Shown here piece by piece: positions 9,701 to 19,209 of a stretch of DNA of 64,000 nt; the first letter of the stretch is position 1, and the number at the start of each line of letters is the position of its first letter. The position numbers were made by a program, and so were the translations under genes. This DNA is from Roseiarcus sp963781895 (lineage in GTDB: Bacteria > Pseudomonadota > Alphaproteobacteria > Rhizobiales > Beijerinckiaceae), in NCBI GenBank assembly GCA_963781895.1, contig CAWAIM010000046.1, positions 1 to 64,000 of the forward strand, written 5' to 3'. The notes beneath the pieces were generated by a model. It ran no database searches. It saw only the letters and a program-made list of their open reading frames with translations, and was not told the DNA's origin.

Positions 9701-10804
9701 GTCGAGGATGACGATCGAATAGGTCGGCAGCGGCCGGCCGATGGTGACCGGCCTGCCGGGGGTCATGATCCCGAGGGTCGCGGTGACCGTGGTTTCGGTC
9801 GGGCCATAGCTGTTGAGCAACGCGCGTCCCGGCCGGGCCCAGCGCTTGACCAGCGCCGGCGGGCAGGCTTCGCCGCCAACCAGCAGGATGCGCAAGCTCG
9901 GCAAATCGCGCTCGATCGACGCGAGCAGGGTCGGCACGCAGCAGAGGCAGGTGACGGAACGCGATTCGAGGAATTCAGCCAGCTCCTCGCCGAACAGGCT
10001 CGCGGCCGCGACGTTGGGGACCAGCGTCGCGCCGGCGACGAGCGGCACCCAGATCTCCTCGATCGAGAAATCGAATGCGACCGACATGCCCTGATAGACG
10101 CGGTCGCCCGGGGCGAAGCCGTAGCGCTCGGCCGCCACCCGCACGAAGTTGCAGACGCTCGCATGCGCGACCGCGACGCCCTTGGGATGGCCGGTCGTGC
10201 CGGAGGTGTAAAGGATGTAGCACAGCGAGCCGGCCTCAGCCGCCGCCTCATCGTCGGCGAGCGCCGTCTCGTCGAGCGCGGCGACTTCGGCGCGCGCGCC
10301 GTCCAGAACCAGCGTCGGCGTTTCGCCATCCGCGAACCGGTCGGCGAGGCGCAAATGCGTGACGACCAGCGTCGCGCCGGCGTCGGAAAGGATGAAACGA
10401 ACGCGATCGGGCGGGTGGTTGGCGTCGAGCGGAACATAGGCGGCTCCAGCCTTCACGAGACCGAACAGGGCGACATAGGCTTCGATCCCGCGATCGAGCA
10501 GGACGGCGACCCGATCGCCCGGCTTGACGCCGTTGCGACGAAAGTAGCGCGCCATCTGATTGGCTCGCGCATTGAGCTCGCCGTAGGCGAGGTCCGTGCT
10601 CCCGACCGCGACCGCCACCCGGTCGGCGTAGCGCCGGCAGGCGTCCTCGAGCACGTCGCCGAGGCGTTCTCCGTAGCGCCATCGAAGAGCCGAAGCCTCG
10701 CTCAGAATCGAGGCCGGCCGCGGCTGTTCGAGGCGGCGCGGGGACGTGAGGGCAAAGGAATCGTATTCGAGCGTCGGCTCGCGCAGATTCAGCGCGGAAG
10801 TCAT
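6705..10804 (-). CDS. Pls/PosA-type membrane-bound non-ribosomal peptide synthetase (two frameshifts)
   Basis: A protein of about 1,365 residues once two single-base shifts (near 9640 and near 7000) are corrected. Order: adenylation domain with LYTSGTTGHPKG (A3), FDFSIEEIW (A4), NSYGPTETTVTAT (A5), YRTGDLGR (A7) and a core lysine in LVSDKADRERL; a carrier domain with the phosphopantetheine serine in DYGAHSLLMARF; then hydrophobic segments alternating with left-handed beta-helix (hexapeptide) regions such as RIGRNAVINSASVPVAADLF and GTAVYVPPGARTGANCL. This is the layout of epsilon-poly-L-lysine synthetase (Pls) and PosA-like proteins: one activated amino acid, no condensation or thioesterase domain, product made at the membrane. 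It ends inside the phosphopantetheinyl transferase gene. Product unknown. Both ends of each shift are well conserved, so consensus errors are likely. Confidence 0.87.
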
Positions 10805-11263
10805 CGGACCAGCCCAATCTTTCTTGGTTTGGCTTGGACGCCATGCAGGCGCGCGGACGTCGGCCGCGCTTTCACCGCCGGGTCGCCGCCCGTGAGATCG
10901 CCCCTCGGAAAACCCTCGCCGTCAGCGCGGGACGAGATAGCGGCATGGCGGCTGAACGGCGGCTGAACAACGGGACAGCGGCGTGTCAACGCCAGATCGC
11001 CGCCGATCCTCCGGGCTCGAGCCTGCATGGTCGCGCGCGGCGTCGAATTCATCTATCGAGCTCAAAACGCGCGGAAATTCCGAGACGGTCGGCCAAAGGG
11101 CGCCGGGGCGGAAGTCGAACCGGCCGGCCTCGAGACGCGCAGGCGCCTGGTCGGCGGGACAGGTTCGTCGCCAAGGCCAAACGGGTTCCGCTGCGTCATC
11201 CGAATGCGAGCGCCTGATGGTGATTCGGCGAAACCCGATGGCGCCGTGATCGCCGCTCGGGTC
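10805..11263. other. Intergenic region upstream of synthetase gene
   Basis: About 460 bp between the acetyltransferase stop and the synthetase start. I see no conserved coding frame, RNA gene or clear hairpin-plus-T-run. It probably holds the synthetase promoter, but no convincing -35/-10 pair could be picked out. Confidence 0.4.
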
Positions 11264-11779
11264 CTAGGGCGGCTCGGTCTCGCCGGGTCCGAGCGAGCGC
11301 TGCACCATCACGCTGTCGGTCCAACGGCCGAACTTGTAGCCGATCGACGGCAGATACCCGACCTGGCGGAATCCGAAGCTCTGGTGCAAGGCCAGAGACG
11401 CGCGGTTGGCCGCGTCGATATAGCCGATCATCTGGCGGAAGCCCGCCGCGGCGCAGGCGTCGATCAAAGCCGCCATCAGCCGCCGGCCAATTCCGCGGCG
11501 CAGATGATCGTTGTCGACGTAGATCGAATGCTTGACCGTGTAGCGATAGGCCGGCCGCTTGCGGAACGGAACGGCATAGGCGTAGCCGACCACGCCGCCC
11601 AATTCCTCGGCGACGATATGCGGCATTTTGCGCCTGTGCATCGTCTTGCGCCGGCGCTTGAGGTCTTCCGCGTCCGGCGTCTCGAACTCGCCGGCGAGAT
11701 CGGGATCGAGCCCGCGTCGAATATGGTGCAGATAGATGGCGAGCATCGCCGCCACGTCGCTGTCGCGCGAGGCGCGCAC
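11264..11779 (-). CDS. GNAT family N-acetyltransferase
   Basis: A GNAT acetyltransferase of the phosphinothricin-acetyltransferase type, about 171 residues from a GTG at 11779. The acetyl-CoA binding motif A reads DNDHLRRGIGRRLMAALIDA (about 89-108), followed by GYIDAANRASLALHQSFGFRQVG, the usual motif B. The natural N-terminus may lie upstream: a frame starting MDAKMNSPAAAGP near 11846 would join after one base shift around 11783. The gene follows the decarboxylase by about 85 bp on the same strand, suggesting it acetylates an amino acid or the amine made by that enzyme (inference). Confidence 0.8.
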   Translation of the reverse strand: MRASRDSDVAAMLAIYLHHIRRGLDPDLAGEFETPDAEDLKRRRKTMHRRKMPHIVAEELGGVVGYAYAVPFRKRPAYRYTVKHSIYVDNDHLRRGIGRRLMAALIDACAAAGFRQMIGYIDAANRASLALHQSFGFRQVGYLPSIGYKFGRWTDSVMVQRSLGPGETEPP

Positions 11780-11864
11780 GATGCAGCGGCCTCGCGCCGC
11801 TCTCGGCCGGCCCGGCGGCGGCGGGGGAATTCATCTTCGCGTCCATCGTCGGTTCCAGACCGGA

Positions 11865-14223
11865 TCATTCCCTGACGACATAGGTATGGAACCGAATCGC
11901 CCCTGACGCGTCCGTTTCGCGATAGAGCCCCTGGACCTCCGACTCGAAGCCGGGGAAGGCGTTGGCGCCGCGCTCGAACATCTTGAGATAGTCTATCATC
12001 GGACGCGCGCGTTCGCCTAGACGCTCGCCCGGCACGATGGTGGCGATGCCGGGCGGGTAGACGACCCAGAGCGTCGTCGCGATCCGGCCGTCGAGCTCCT
12101 CGAGCGCCACGTAATCGACGTTGTTGCGGACCAGATGGCGCTGGGCCTCCTGAGGCGTGATCGCCAAGTCCGGCAGATGCTTTTGCGCGAATTGCGCCCT
12201 TTGCAGGCCGCTGACGTCGGCCCGGCGGAAAAAGGCGTGCATCTCCGCGCACAGGTCCCTGAGCCGCCCGCCGCGATAGCGCGTCGCCCGCCTGGCGACG
12301 AATTCCGGGATCGCGTCGTCGAGCAGCGCATTGTCGTCATGCAATCGCTTGAAGGCCACGAGCGCCGACACCAGCGTTCCGGCTTTGCTCGAATTCGACG
12401 CCGGGCGTCAGCAGGAACAGGAGCGAATTGAGGTCGTTCTTCTCCGCCACCACCCGGTTCTCGCGCAAGTATTGCGCCACCACCGGCGCGGGCACGCCGT
12501 GCGGCTCGTAGGCGCCCGTCTTGCGGTCGAAGCCCGGCGTCAGCAGCGTGAGCTTGGCCGGATCGGTGATCGCGAACCCTTCCTCGAGCGCCGTGAAGCC
12601 GTGCCAGGCGGCGCCCGGCGCCAGCGCCCAATAGCGGGGGTCGCGGGCGAGGAGGTCGGTCGAGACGCTCTCCCACGGGACCTCGTGAACGCCGCCCTCG
12701 AGCGCGGCGTCGCGAATCGACACGCGGTCGGGGACGAAGGGATCGAAGAACCAGCGCCGTGAAGGGTCTTTCTCCTTCTCCTCGAATTCGCGCCTGACCG
12801 CGCGCAGCTTCTTGCGCAATTCGACGCCGAGCCGGATGGTGTCGTCCCATAACACTTCCCCCGAACGGCCCTTCATCATCTGGGCGCCGACGTCGAGCGA
12901 GGCGAACAAAGGATAGAACGGCGAGGTCGAGGCCTGCTGCATGAAGCCTTCGTTGAACCGGCGATGCTCCACCCGCCGGCGCTGCCCCTTGATGTGCCGG
13001 TCGCGCAGATGGATCTGCGAGGCCTGCGAGAAACTGGCGAGCTGCTTGTGCGCCGACTGGGTCGCAACGACCCCCGGCGACGCTTCCGTCAGGTTGGCGA
13101 GGCCCATCGCGAACCGCCGCTCGTAGAGCGGATGGAACTTCATGAAGCCGGCCCAGGCTTCGTCGAACAGGATGTAGTCGCACAGACGGCCGATCCGCTC
13201 GACGATGCGCTCGGCGTCATAGATCGTGCCGTCATAGGTGCATTGCTCGATCACCGCGACCCGGAACGGCCGCTCGCGCCTCCAGGCTTCCGGATCTTTG
13301 ACCAGCGGATTGGCGCGGATGCGCTCGCGGATCGCGGTCTCGTCGAGCTCCTCGGGGCGGATCGGGCCGATCAGGCCATAGGCGTTGCGGTCGGTCGACA
13401 GATAAATCGGGATCCCGCCAGCCATCAGCAACGCGCCGTGATGCGCGGCCTTGTGATTGTTGCGGTCGAACAGGACGAGGTCGCCCTCGGCGATGAGATT
13501 GGTCAGCACGATCTTGTTCGACGACGAGGTGCCGTTGAGCACGAAATAGGTCTTTTCCGCCCCGAAGATCGCCGCCGCCTCCTTCTGCGCCTGCAACGCC
13601 GGGCCTTCGTGCGTCAGCAGATCGCCGAGTTCGAGGATCGAATTGTCGAGGTCGTCGCGAAAGATCGCCTCGCCCAGGTGCTCGACGAAGATGCGGCCGA
13701 TCGGGCTGCGGCTGTAGAAGACGCCGCCGTTGTGGCCGGGGCAGGTCCACAGCTGATTGCCTTCCTCGGCGTAATCGACCAGCGCGCCGAAGAACGGCGT
13801 CTTCAGCGTCTCGGCGTATTGCTTGAGGCGCGAGACCAGATTTCTGGCGATGAATTCAGGCGTCTCCTCGGCCAGGAACACATAGCCGTCGATGAAGTCG
13901 AGCACTTCGACCGGAATGTCCTCGAACCGCTTGCGCCGGACGAGGACGACGATCGGCATGTCCAGGCCGCGCTTGCGCATCAGGTTGATGAGCGAGGCCG
14001 CCTTGCCCTCGATGCCCTTCTTGCCCCAGTCGACCACCATGCAGCCGATCGCGGCGTCGGTCTGCACGGCGATCTCGGCGTCCTCGAGACGCCGCGCCTT
14101 GATCACCTGGAAACCCATCCGCTCGATCGCCGCGACGATCTGGTTGACTCTCAAGCCCTCGAGATCATCGGCGTCGAACATCGGCGCGGAGAAGAGGAAG
14201 GTGAATCGCTGGAAGAAGTTCAT
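11865..14223 (-). CDS. PLP-dependent Orn/Lys/Arg decarboxylase (frameshift near 12388)
   Basis: Fold-type I basic amino acid decarboxylase, making putrescine, cadaverine or agmatine. After an N-terminal response-regulator-like wing domain (about residues 1-125) comes the PLP domain: WTCPGHNGGVFYSRSPIG, YFVLNGTSSSNKIV, ILFDEAWAGFMKFHP and the PLP-lysine motif SAHKQLASFSQASQIH. The frame breaks after TPGVEFE (near 12385-12392). The C-terminal domain, beginning ALVAFKRLHDDNALL and ending at 11865, continues in another frame and contains VVYPPGIATIVPGE, typical of the family. Restored length is about 785 residues. Substrate choice among Orn, Lys and Arg cannot be decided here. It heads the leftward run that includes the GNAT and the Pls-like synthetase. 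Confidence 0.87.
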
Positions 14224-14398
14224 CGCCTCGGCGTCCCCACGGCGAGTTCAGCGCCTGTCGCGCCGGCTCGGGCGCCGCAGCACAGACATGAGGCGCATGA
14301 CAAAACCATGACAGTCCCGTCGAAACGGGCGCGCGCCGGCGACGAACGCCCGCGCGCGCCGCGATATCGCGCCAGCAGACGGCGCCCTCGGGGGCGCG

Positions 14399-14659
14399 TC
14401 AGCGCATCCGGAGATTGAACGGCCCTTCGCGTCCGTCCAGGCGCGCCGCGACGCCGCTGACGTTGCGATTGACGTCGTCGAGCTTCTGGACGACGGTCAG
14501 CAGGATGTCGGTCGTCGAGCGGCTGTAATTGGCGAGCGCCCTGACCAGGTTCGCCATCACCGGCGAGGGCGCCTCATTCAGCGCCGAGCGAGCGGCGTTC
14601 AGCGCCGTGTCGAAATCCCTGCTCGCCTGTTTCATCAAATCATTTACGTCATAAGCCAT
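14399..14659 (-). CDS. Small conserved-looking protein, unknown function
   Basis: An 86-residue hydrophilic, mostly helical protein starting MAYDVNDLMKQASRDFDTAL. I chose the ATG at 14659 because a good ribosome-binding site (GGGAGA) lies just upstream. The C-terminal half (TTDILLTVVQKLDDVNRNVS) has heptad-like spacing that could form a short coiled coil. No signal peptide or membrane segment. It stands alone between the decarboxylase and a large membrane protein. I do not recognise the family. Confidence 0.6.
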   Translation of the reverse strand: MAYDVNDLMKQASRDFDTALNAARSALNEAPSPVMANLVRALANYSRSTTDILLTVVQKLDDVNRNVSGVAARLDGREGPFNLRMR

Positions 14660-14843
14660 GATCTGTCTCCCGCTGGAGCTGCAACCACCCATTCCTAGGG
14701 CGATCCAGCCGCGCTGGGAAGCGAGCCCCGCGCACGCCGCCAACCACGCTCCCCGTCCCCAAGGCGCGACCGGTCCGATTTGAACCAGCGCTGTCGGTCG
14801 GAGAAATGCGCCTCGGCGACCGGGAGTTTTGGCGCACGCCCTC

Positions 14844-17003
14844 TCACCTGCGCCCTGCCCCGTCGAAGCCGAGCTTCGCGCGCGCCGCCCGCCAGCGATC
14901 CTGCAGCGCTTCGATGTCGGAGGCGTCGATGGGCGCGATGCGCTCGAATACGACGGCGCTGACGCCTTTTTCGAGGTGGAAGACCTCGCCGGCGCGGCGG
15001 AATTTCGCGCCGATCCCCTGGCCCGTCAGCATCTCGCGCGACGGCACGATCACCGTCTGCTGATAGTCGGAATTGAGATGGGTCTGCACCGGATCGCCGA
15101 CGATGAGATAGGCGCAATCCTTCAGGCCCGCCGCCGGCGGCCCTTCGACAGTGTCGACGTCCGACATCATCACGTCGGTCTTCGGCGTCGGCGCCAACGT
15201 CCGCCGTTCCGGATGCAGCTGCCACAATTCGCCGATCAGCTGGCCGCTGAACGTGTAGCTCGAGCCGAGACCGCAGACTTTGCCGTCGGGACGGGCGCGC
15301 GCGTCGACCCAGTCCTTCATCCGCTCGAGTTCGGCGAGGTCGGCGCGGGGCGCCCTCGGCAAGCCGGCGATTGGCGTCAGGCCGGCCGGATTGAGCGCGT
15401 AAGCGAGCGGCGACAGCGTCAGGAGGCCAAGGCCGACAAGCGCCGCCGTCGCCGCGCGCGGCGCACGAACGAATGCGATCATCAACGCCGCCGCGATCGG
15501 CGCCGTCAACGCGGGCGCGATCAGATAGAGATGATGGAGATAGGGCGTCTGGATGCGCAGAAACAGCAGCGCCGCGACCGCCGCGCCGCCGATCGTGAGC
15601 CGCAGCAGGCGACGGTCCCGCGAACGGGCCCATAACAACGCCGCGCTCGCAACGGCGGCGAGCGCCGGCAGAAGCCCGATCCAGTCGCCGAGCTGGCGCA
15701 ACATCACGTCCGCAGGCTTGCGATAGGCGGCGTAGGCCGAACCATAATCGTGGGCGCTCCAGTCGGGCAGCCAGGCGACGATCAGGGGCGAAGCCAGCGC
15801 CAGCAGCGTCAACAGGCCGAGCGCGCCCGCCGCGACCGCGTCCTTCCAACGGAAGTCTCGGCCCCGGCTGAGCGCGATGAGCGCGACCTCGAGCGCGAGC
15901 ATCGCCGCTACGCCCGAGGCGGCGAACGCATACCAGCGGCGAAAGGCGAACATCGCGAAAAACGTCAGCGCCAGCGCCAGCGCGACGCGACGCGTCATGC
16001 GCGCGACGCGGACGTCGTGGGCCGGCCGCAGCGCGAGGATGCGCGTAAGCCGCTCGGAGAGCCTTAGGGCGATGACGACCAGCACAAGGCCCCCGACATC
16101 GGGCATTCCGCGCGCGGCGACCGCCATTGCCGCCGGATAGGCGGCGAAGACGGCCGCAACGCCGAGAGCGAGATCGAAACGCCGGGGAGCGGCGCCGGGG
16201 CCCTCATCTCGCGCGCCCCTCCCCTCTCCGGTCTTGACCCGGGGATCACGGAAGAGGAGTTGGGGCGAGGGCCTCGCGCTGCGGGCGAGATCGCGCGCGA
16301 GCAGCCCGAGCGCCAGCGCCGCCGGCGCGGCGTAGAAGCCGAGAATGGCGAACGTATAGACCGAACGCGAAAACGGCGCCGTCAGCGCCAGCATGAGGCC
16401 CGGCGCCAGAGCCGGCGCCCAAGAGTAATCCTGCGTGATCGATTCGACCCCGGCGATCGCCAGCAGCGGCCAATGGCCGGCGTCGGCCAATCTGGCGACC
16501 ATGATCGAAATGTTTCGATAGGTCATGAAATCGGCGATCATCAGATCGCGCGAGGCGATGACGATGGTGGCCGCATAGGCGCAAAGAACCGCGAGCGTCG
16601 CAAGATAGAGCGCGGCGGCGCGGGGTGAGGCGCGGCGCCTGCGCGCGCCGCGGGCGAGCCAGACCGCGAGCGCCGCCGTCAGCGCCGCCGTCGCGAGGCT
16701 GAACAGCCTCAGCCGCGCCTCCTGCGAGCCAAGGAGCGCGCCGAGAGCCGCGAGCCCCGCGCCGGCCAGCGCTGCTCGCGTCAGCCTCGGCAGCGCCTCG
16801 CCCTCGAGCGTGAGCGCGAGCGCGGCGACGGCGAGGCCCGCGGCGCTCGAGAGACCAATGGCGATGACGGCCGGGGCGTCCGGGGCGATATGGCGGCAAA
16901 GAAACGCGACCGAAGCCGCCAGCACGACTGCCGCCGGCGCAGGCGAGCAGCCGGGTCGGAAGCGATCGCGCGGCGCGAGCGCGCCGTGGTCGAGGGCGGA
17001 CAT
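14844..17003 (-). CDS. Polytopic membrane protein, possible GT-C type glycosyltransferase
   Basis: A 719-residue protein with at least ten hydrophobic segments and a soluble C-terminal region (from about residue 560: LAELERMKDWVDARARPDGK onward). This resembles the GT39/GT83-like layout of lipid-linked-sugar glycosyltransferases, with an acidic motif in the first long loop (ASRDLMIADFMTYRNI) as a possible catalytic aspartate. I do not see enough to name a substrate. A hydrophilic insert around residues 247-275 (SPQLLFRDPRVKTGEGRG) is encoded by a palindromic intergenic-type repeat at about 16190-16275 that interrupts a hydrophobic stretch. No start-codon conflict: ATG at 17003. Confidence 0.65.
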   Translation of the reverse strand: MSALDHGALAPRDRFRPGCSPAPAAVVLAASVAFLCRHIAPDAPAVIAIGLSSAAGLAVAALALTLEGEALPRLTRAALAGAGLAALGALLGSQEARLRLFSLATAALTAALAVWLARGARRRRASPRAAALYLATLAVLCAYAATIVIASRDLMIADFMTYRNISIMVARLADAGHWPLLAIAGVESITQDYSWAPALAPGLMLALTAPFSRSVYTFAILGFYAAPAALALGLLARDLARSARPSPQLLFRDPRVKTGEGRGARDEGPGAAPRRFDLALGVAAVFAAYPAAMAVAARGMPDVGGLVLVVIALRLSERLTRILALRPAHDVRVARMTRRVALALALTFFAMFAFRRWYAFAASGVAAMLALEVALIALSRGRDFRWKDAVAAGALGLLTLLALASPLIVAWLPDWSAHDYGSAYAAYRKPADVMLRQLGDWIGLLPALAAVASAALLWARSRDRRLLRLTIGGAAVAALLFLRIQTPYLHHLYLIAPALTAPIAAALMIAFVRAPRAATAALVGLGLLTLSPLAYALNPAGLTPIAGLPRAPRADLAELERMKDWVDARARPDGKVCGLGSSYTFSGQLIGELWQLHPERRTLAPTPKTDVMMSDVDTVEGPPAAGLKDCAYLIVGDPVQTHLNSDYQQTVIVPSREMLTGQGIGAKFRRAGEVFHLEKGVSAVVFERIAPIDASDIEALQDRWRAARAKLGFDGAGRR
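16190..16275. repeat. Palindromic intergenic-type repeat inside a coding sequence
   Basis: The DNA contains CCTCCCCTCTCC, GGTCTTGACCCGGGGATCAC and GTTGGGGCGAGGG, which resemble interspersed palindromic repeats common between Rhizobiales genes. Translated it gives a charged run (FRDPRVKTGEGRGARDEGPG) within an otherwise hydrophobic protein. It keeps the frame open. Confidence 0.5.
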
Positions 17004-17201
17004 GGGCTAGACGAATAGGCGAAGGCGGTTAAGGTTTCGCGGTCAGGCGTCGATTGTCGGAGCCGCTCGCTTTTCGGCTTCCCCTCCCGCACGCTGCGTT
17101 CGGCTGGGTGAGGCGTTCATTCTCAATTCAGCGCGGCGGGCGCAGTCCCCTGCCAGCGGCGCCGTCCGCAGGTTAAACGAATCTATTTGGAGGAAAGAAC
17201 G

Positions 17202-17441
17202 ATGCTCAGAAGGATAGCGATGATTTGCCTCGGCGCCCTGTTCGCGCTCGCGCCTCTTCCCGTCCTGGCGCAGACAAATCCGCCGGCCGCTGCCGCCGCC
17301 GCGAGCGCAAGCCCGTCGCACGCCAAGGCCGCGACCCCGTCCGGGTCATACAGGAGCCAGATGCGGCACAGGAACAACCAGGCCAGGGAGAGGGCGAGGG
17401 CGACCGCGGAACATGCGCGCAAGCTTCGCCACGGCTCGTGA
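17202..17441 (+). CDS. Small exported basic protein, unknown function
   Basis: A 79-residue protein with an obvious signal peptide (MLRRIAMICLGALFALAPLP, cleavage after VLAQ at about residue 25). An Ala-rich linker follows, then a strongly basic tail (SQMRHRNNQARERARATAEH). The start at 17202 has a strong ribosome-binding site, GGAGGAAAG, 5-6 nt upstream. It is transcribed divergently from the large membrane protein. Probably periplasmic; no family recognised. Confidence 0.65.
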   Translation: MLRRIAMICLGALFALAPLPVLAQTNPPAAAAAASASPSHAKAATPSGSYRSQMRHRNNQARERARATAEHARKLRHGS

Positions 17442-17480
17442 TCGGGACCGACGCGCGGCGCGGAGTTTGCCCGCCCAATG

Positions 17481-17514
17481 AAAAGCCCCGCGTCCGGGGG
17501 CGCCGGCGCGGGGC
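17481..17514 (-). terminator. Rho-independent terminator, minus strand
   Basis: GCCCCGCG (17485-17492) pairs with CGCGGGGC (17507-17514) around a 14-nt GC-rich loop, followed on the minus strand by TTTTC. It lies about 260 nt downstream of the amidase stop. It could end the amidase transcript or an unannotated minus-strand RNA. Confidence 0.6.
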
Positions 17515-17775
17515 AGGAAGTTGCGCGCTTTCAGGGACGATGGGGACAGCCACAATGTGCGCGCGTTCTGACAATGACGTTCCGGCACGCTGTCGGCAAC
17601 TAACACATTTGTGGAGGCGCCCGAGATGGCCGGCTGCGCTCCTTGGCCTGGTTTGGTCCGGCTTGGTTGAGCATGAAAAAATTTGGCCCGGCCCGAGGAG
17701 CACATTGTCAGGTAGGGCTTAACCTGAATAAACAATTGGTGAGTGTGGTCAGATGCGCCGCCAGCGGCCGCCCTG
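17515..17775. other. Intergenic region between terminator and amidase
   Basis: About 260 bp without a conserved coding frame. It could be the 3' untranslated region of the amidase transcript or encode a small RNA on the minus strand ending at the 17481-17514 terminator. I see no specific RNA family. Confidence 0.35.
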
Positions 17776-19209
17776 TCACGCCGTCGGCGGCTCCGGCCAC
17801 GGCCGGCGCTCGTCCGCCCGCATCGCCTCGAAGGCCCGCGCGACGCCGAGCACGCCGAGGTCGTCGAAACGCCGGCCGATGATCTGCAGGCCGATCGGCA
17901 GGCCCTCGTCGTCATAACCGCAATTGACCGTCGCCGCCGGCTGCCCGGACATGTTGAAGCCGACCGTGAAGCCGATATGCGGGAACGGGTTGAGCGGGTC
18001 GCGGCTCGGAGACGCCCATTCCGCCGCAAAGGCCGTCATCGGCGCGGTCGGCGACAGCACATAATCGAAGCCGATCGTCGCCGCGACCGCCGCCTTGGCG
18101 ATCGCCGGGATCTGGCTGAAGCCGCGAAACACCTGTTCGCCCGAAAATCCCGCCGCCGATTCCGCCCAGTCGCGAATGAAGGGCAGGATCGCGGCGCGCC
18201 TTTCCGGCTTGAGTTCGCGCATGTCGGTCAGCGCCCGCATGCGCCAGAAACGGTCGAGGCCGTCGAGCATGTCCTGCGTCAGGAACGGCGCCAGCGGCTC
18301 GACCCGCGCTCCGGCGGCGGCGAAGTCGCGCGCCGCCCGTTCGACCGTCGTCCGCACTTGCGGCAATGGCGGAACGCCGCAACCGGCCTCCAGCATCAGC
18401 CCGATGCGCAGGCCCTTGAGCGAGGCGGGCTCGACCGCCCAATCGAGCTTTTCGAACGCGAGGCTCGCATAGTCGCGCGCGTCCGGCAGCGACAGCGTCG
18501 CCATCATGAGAGCGGCGTCGGCGACGTCACGCGTCATTGGCCCGGCGACCCGGCCGATATAGGGCGGATCGATCGGCACGCGGCCGGCGCTGGGTTTGAG
18601 GCCAAAAACGCCGCACCAGCCGGCCGGCAAGCGCACCGAGCCGCCGATGTCGGTGCCCAGATGCAGCGGGCCATATTGGGCCGCCGCCGCCGCGCCCGCC
18701 CCCGCCGACGAGCCGCCGGTATTGCGGGCCAGGTTCCAGGGGTTGCGCGCCAGCGCATGAAAGCTCGACAGGCCGGACGACAGCATGCCGTAGTCGGGCA
18801 TCGTCGTCTTGGTGAAGATGATCGCCCCCGCCTCGCGCAATCGCGCGGCTGGAGGAGCGTCGGCCTTGGCCGGCGCCATGTCGCTCGCCGCCGTGCCGAG
18901 CGGCGAAGGCTCCGCGCGGGTTGCGATATTGTCCTTGACCGTGACCGGCACGCCGTCGAGCGGCCCGATCGGCTGTCCTTTCACCCAGCGCGCCTCCGAC
19001 CCGCGCGCCTCCTCGAGGGCCCGCTCCGGCGCAAGCAGATAGGTCGCCCTGATGTGGGGTTCGAACGCCTCGACGCGTTCGAGCACCGATCTCATCGTCT
19101 CGACTGGCGACAGCTTGCGCGATCGATAGGCGCTAAGCAGCTCGATCGCCGACAGGCGGAACGGCTGCACGTCTCCGTCCCTCCTCCCGCGCGCCACGGA
19201 CTCTTTCAT
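17776..19209 (-). CDS. Amidase signature family hydrolase
   Basis: A 477-residue amidase with the Ser-cisSer-Lys triad: Lys in VPVTVKDNIATR (about 80), cis-Ser in RNTGGSSAGAGAAAA (about 152-157) and the nucleophile Ser in GTDIGGSVRLPAGW (about 176-181). Hydrolyses a carboxamide; the specific substrate is not evident, and such genes are often mislabelled GatA. The ATG at 19209 overlaps the stop of the upstream substrate-binding protein as ATGA, so the two are translationally coupled. This suggests the amidase processes the compound imported by that transporter, for example a small peptide or amide (inference). Confidence 0.9.
   Translation of the reverse strand: MKESVARGRRDGDVQPFRLSAIELLSAYRSRKLSPVETMRSVLERVEAFEPHIRATYLLAPERALEEARGSEARWVKGQPIGPLDGVPVTVKDNIATRAEPSPLGTAASDMAPAKADAPPAARLREAGAIIFTKTTMPDYGMLSSGLSSFHALARNPWNLARNTGGSSAGAGAAAAAQYGPLHLGTDIGGSVRLPAGWCGVFGLKPSAGRVPIDPPYIGRVAGPMTRDVADAALMMATLSLPDARDYASLAFEKLDWAVEPASLKGLRIGLMLEAGCGVPPLPQVRTTVERAARDFAAAGARVEPLAPFLTQDMLDGLDRFWRMRALTDMRELKPERRAAILPFIRDWAESAAGFSGEQVFRGFSQIPAIAKAAVAATIGFDYVLSPTAPMTAFAAEWASPSRDPLNPFPHIGFTVGFNMSGQPAATVNCGYDDEGLPIGLQIIGRRFDDLGVLGVARAFEAMRADERRPWPEPPTA

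Noticed and set aside
14771..14790. GGTTCAAATC on the minus strand, resembling a tRNA T-loop
   Set aside because: No acceptor stem, anticodon arm or D-arm can be built around it.
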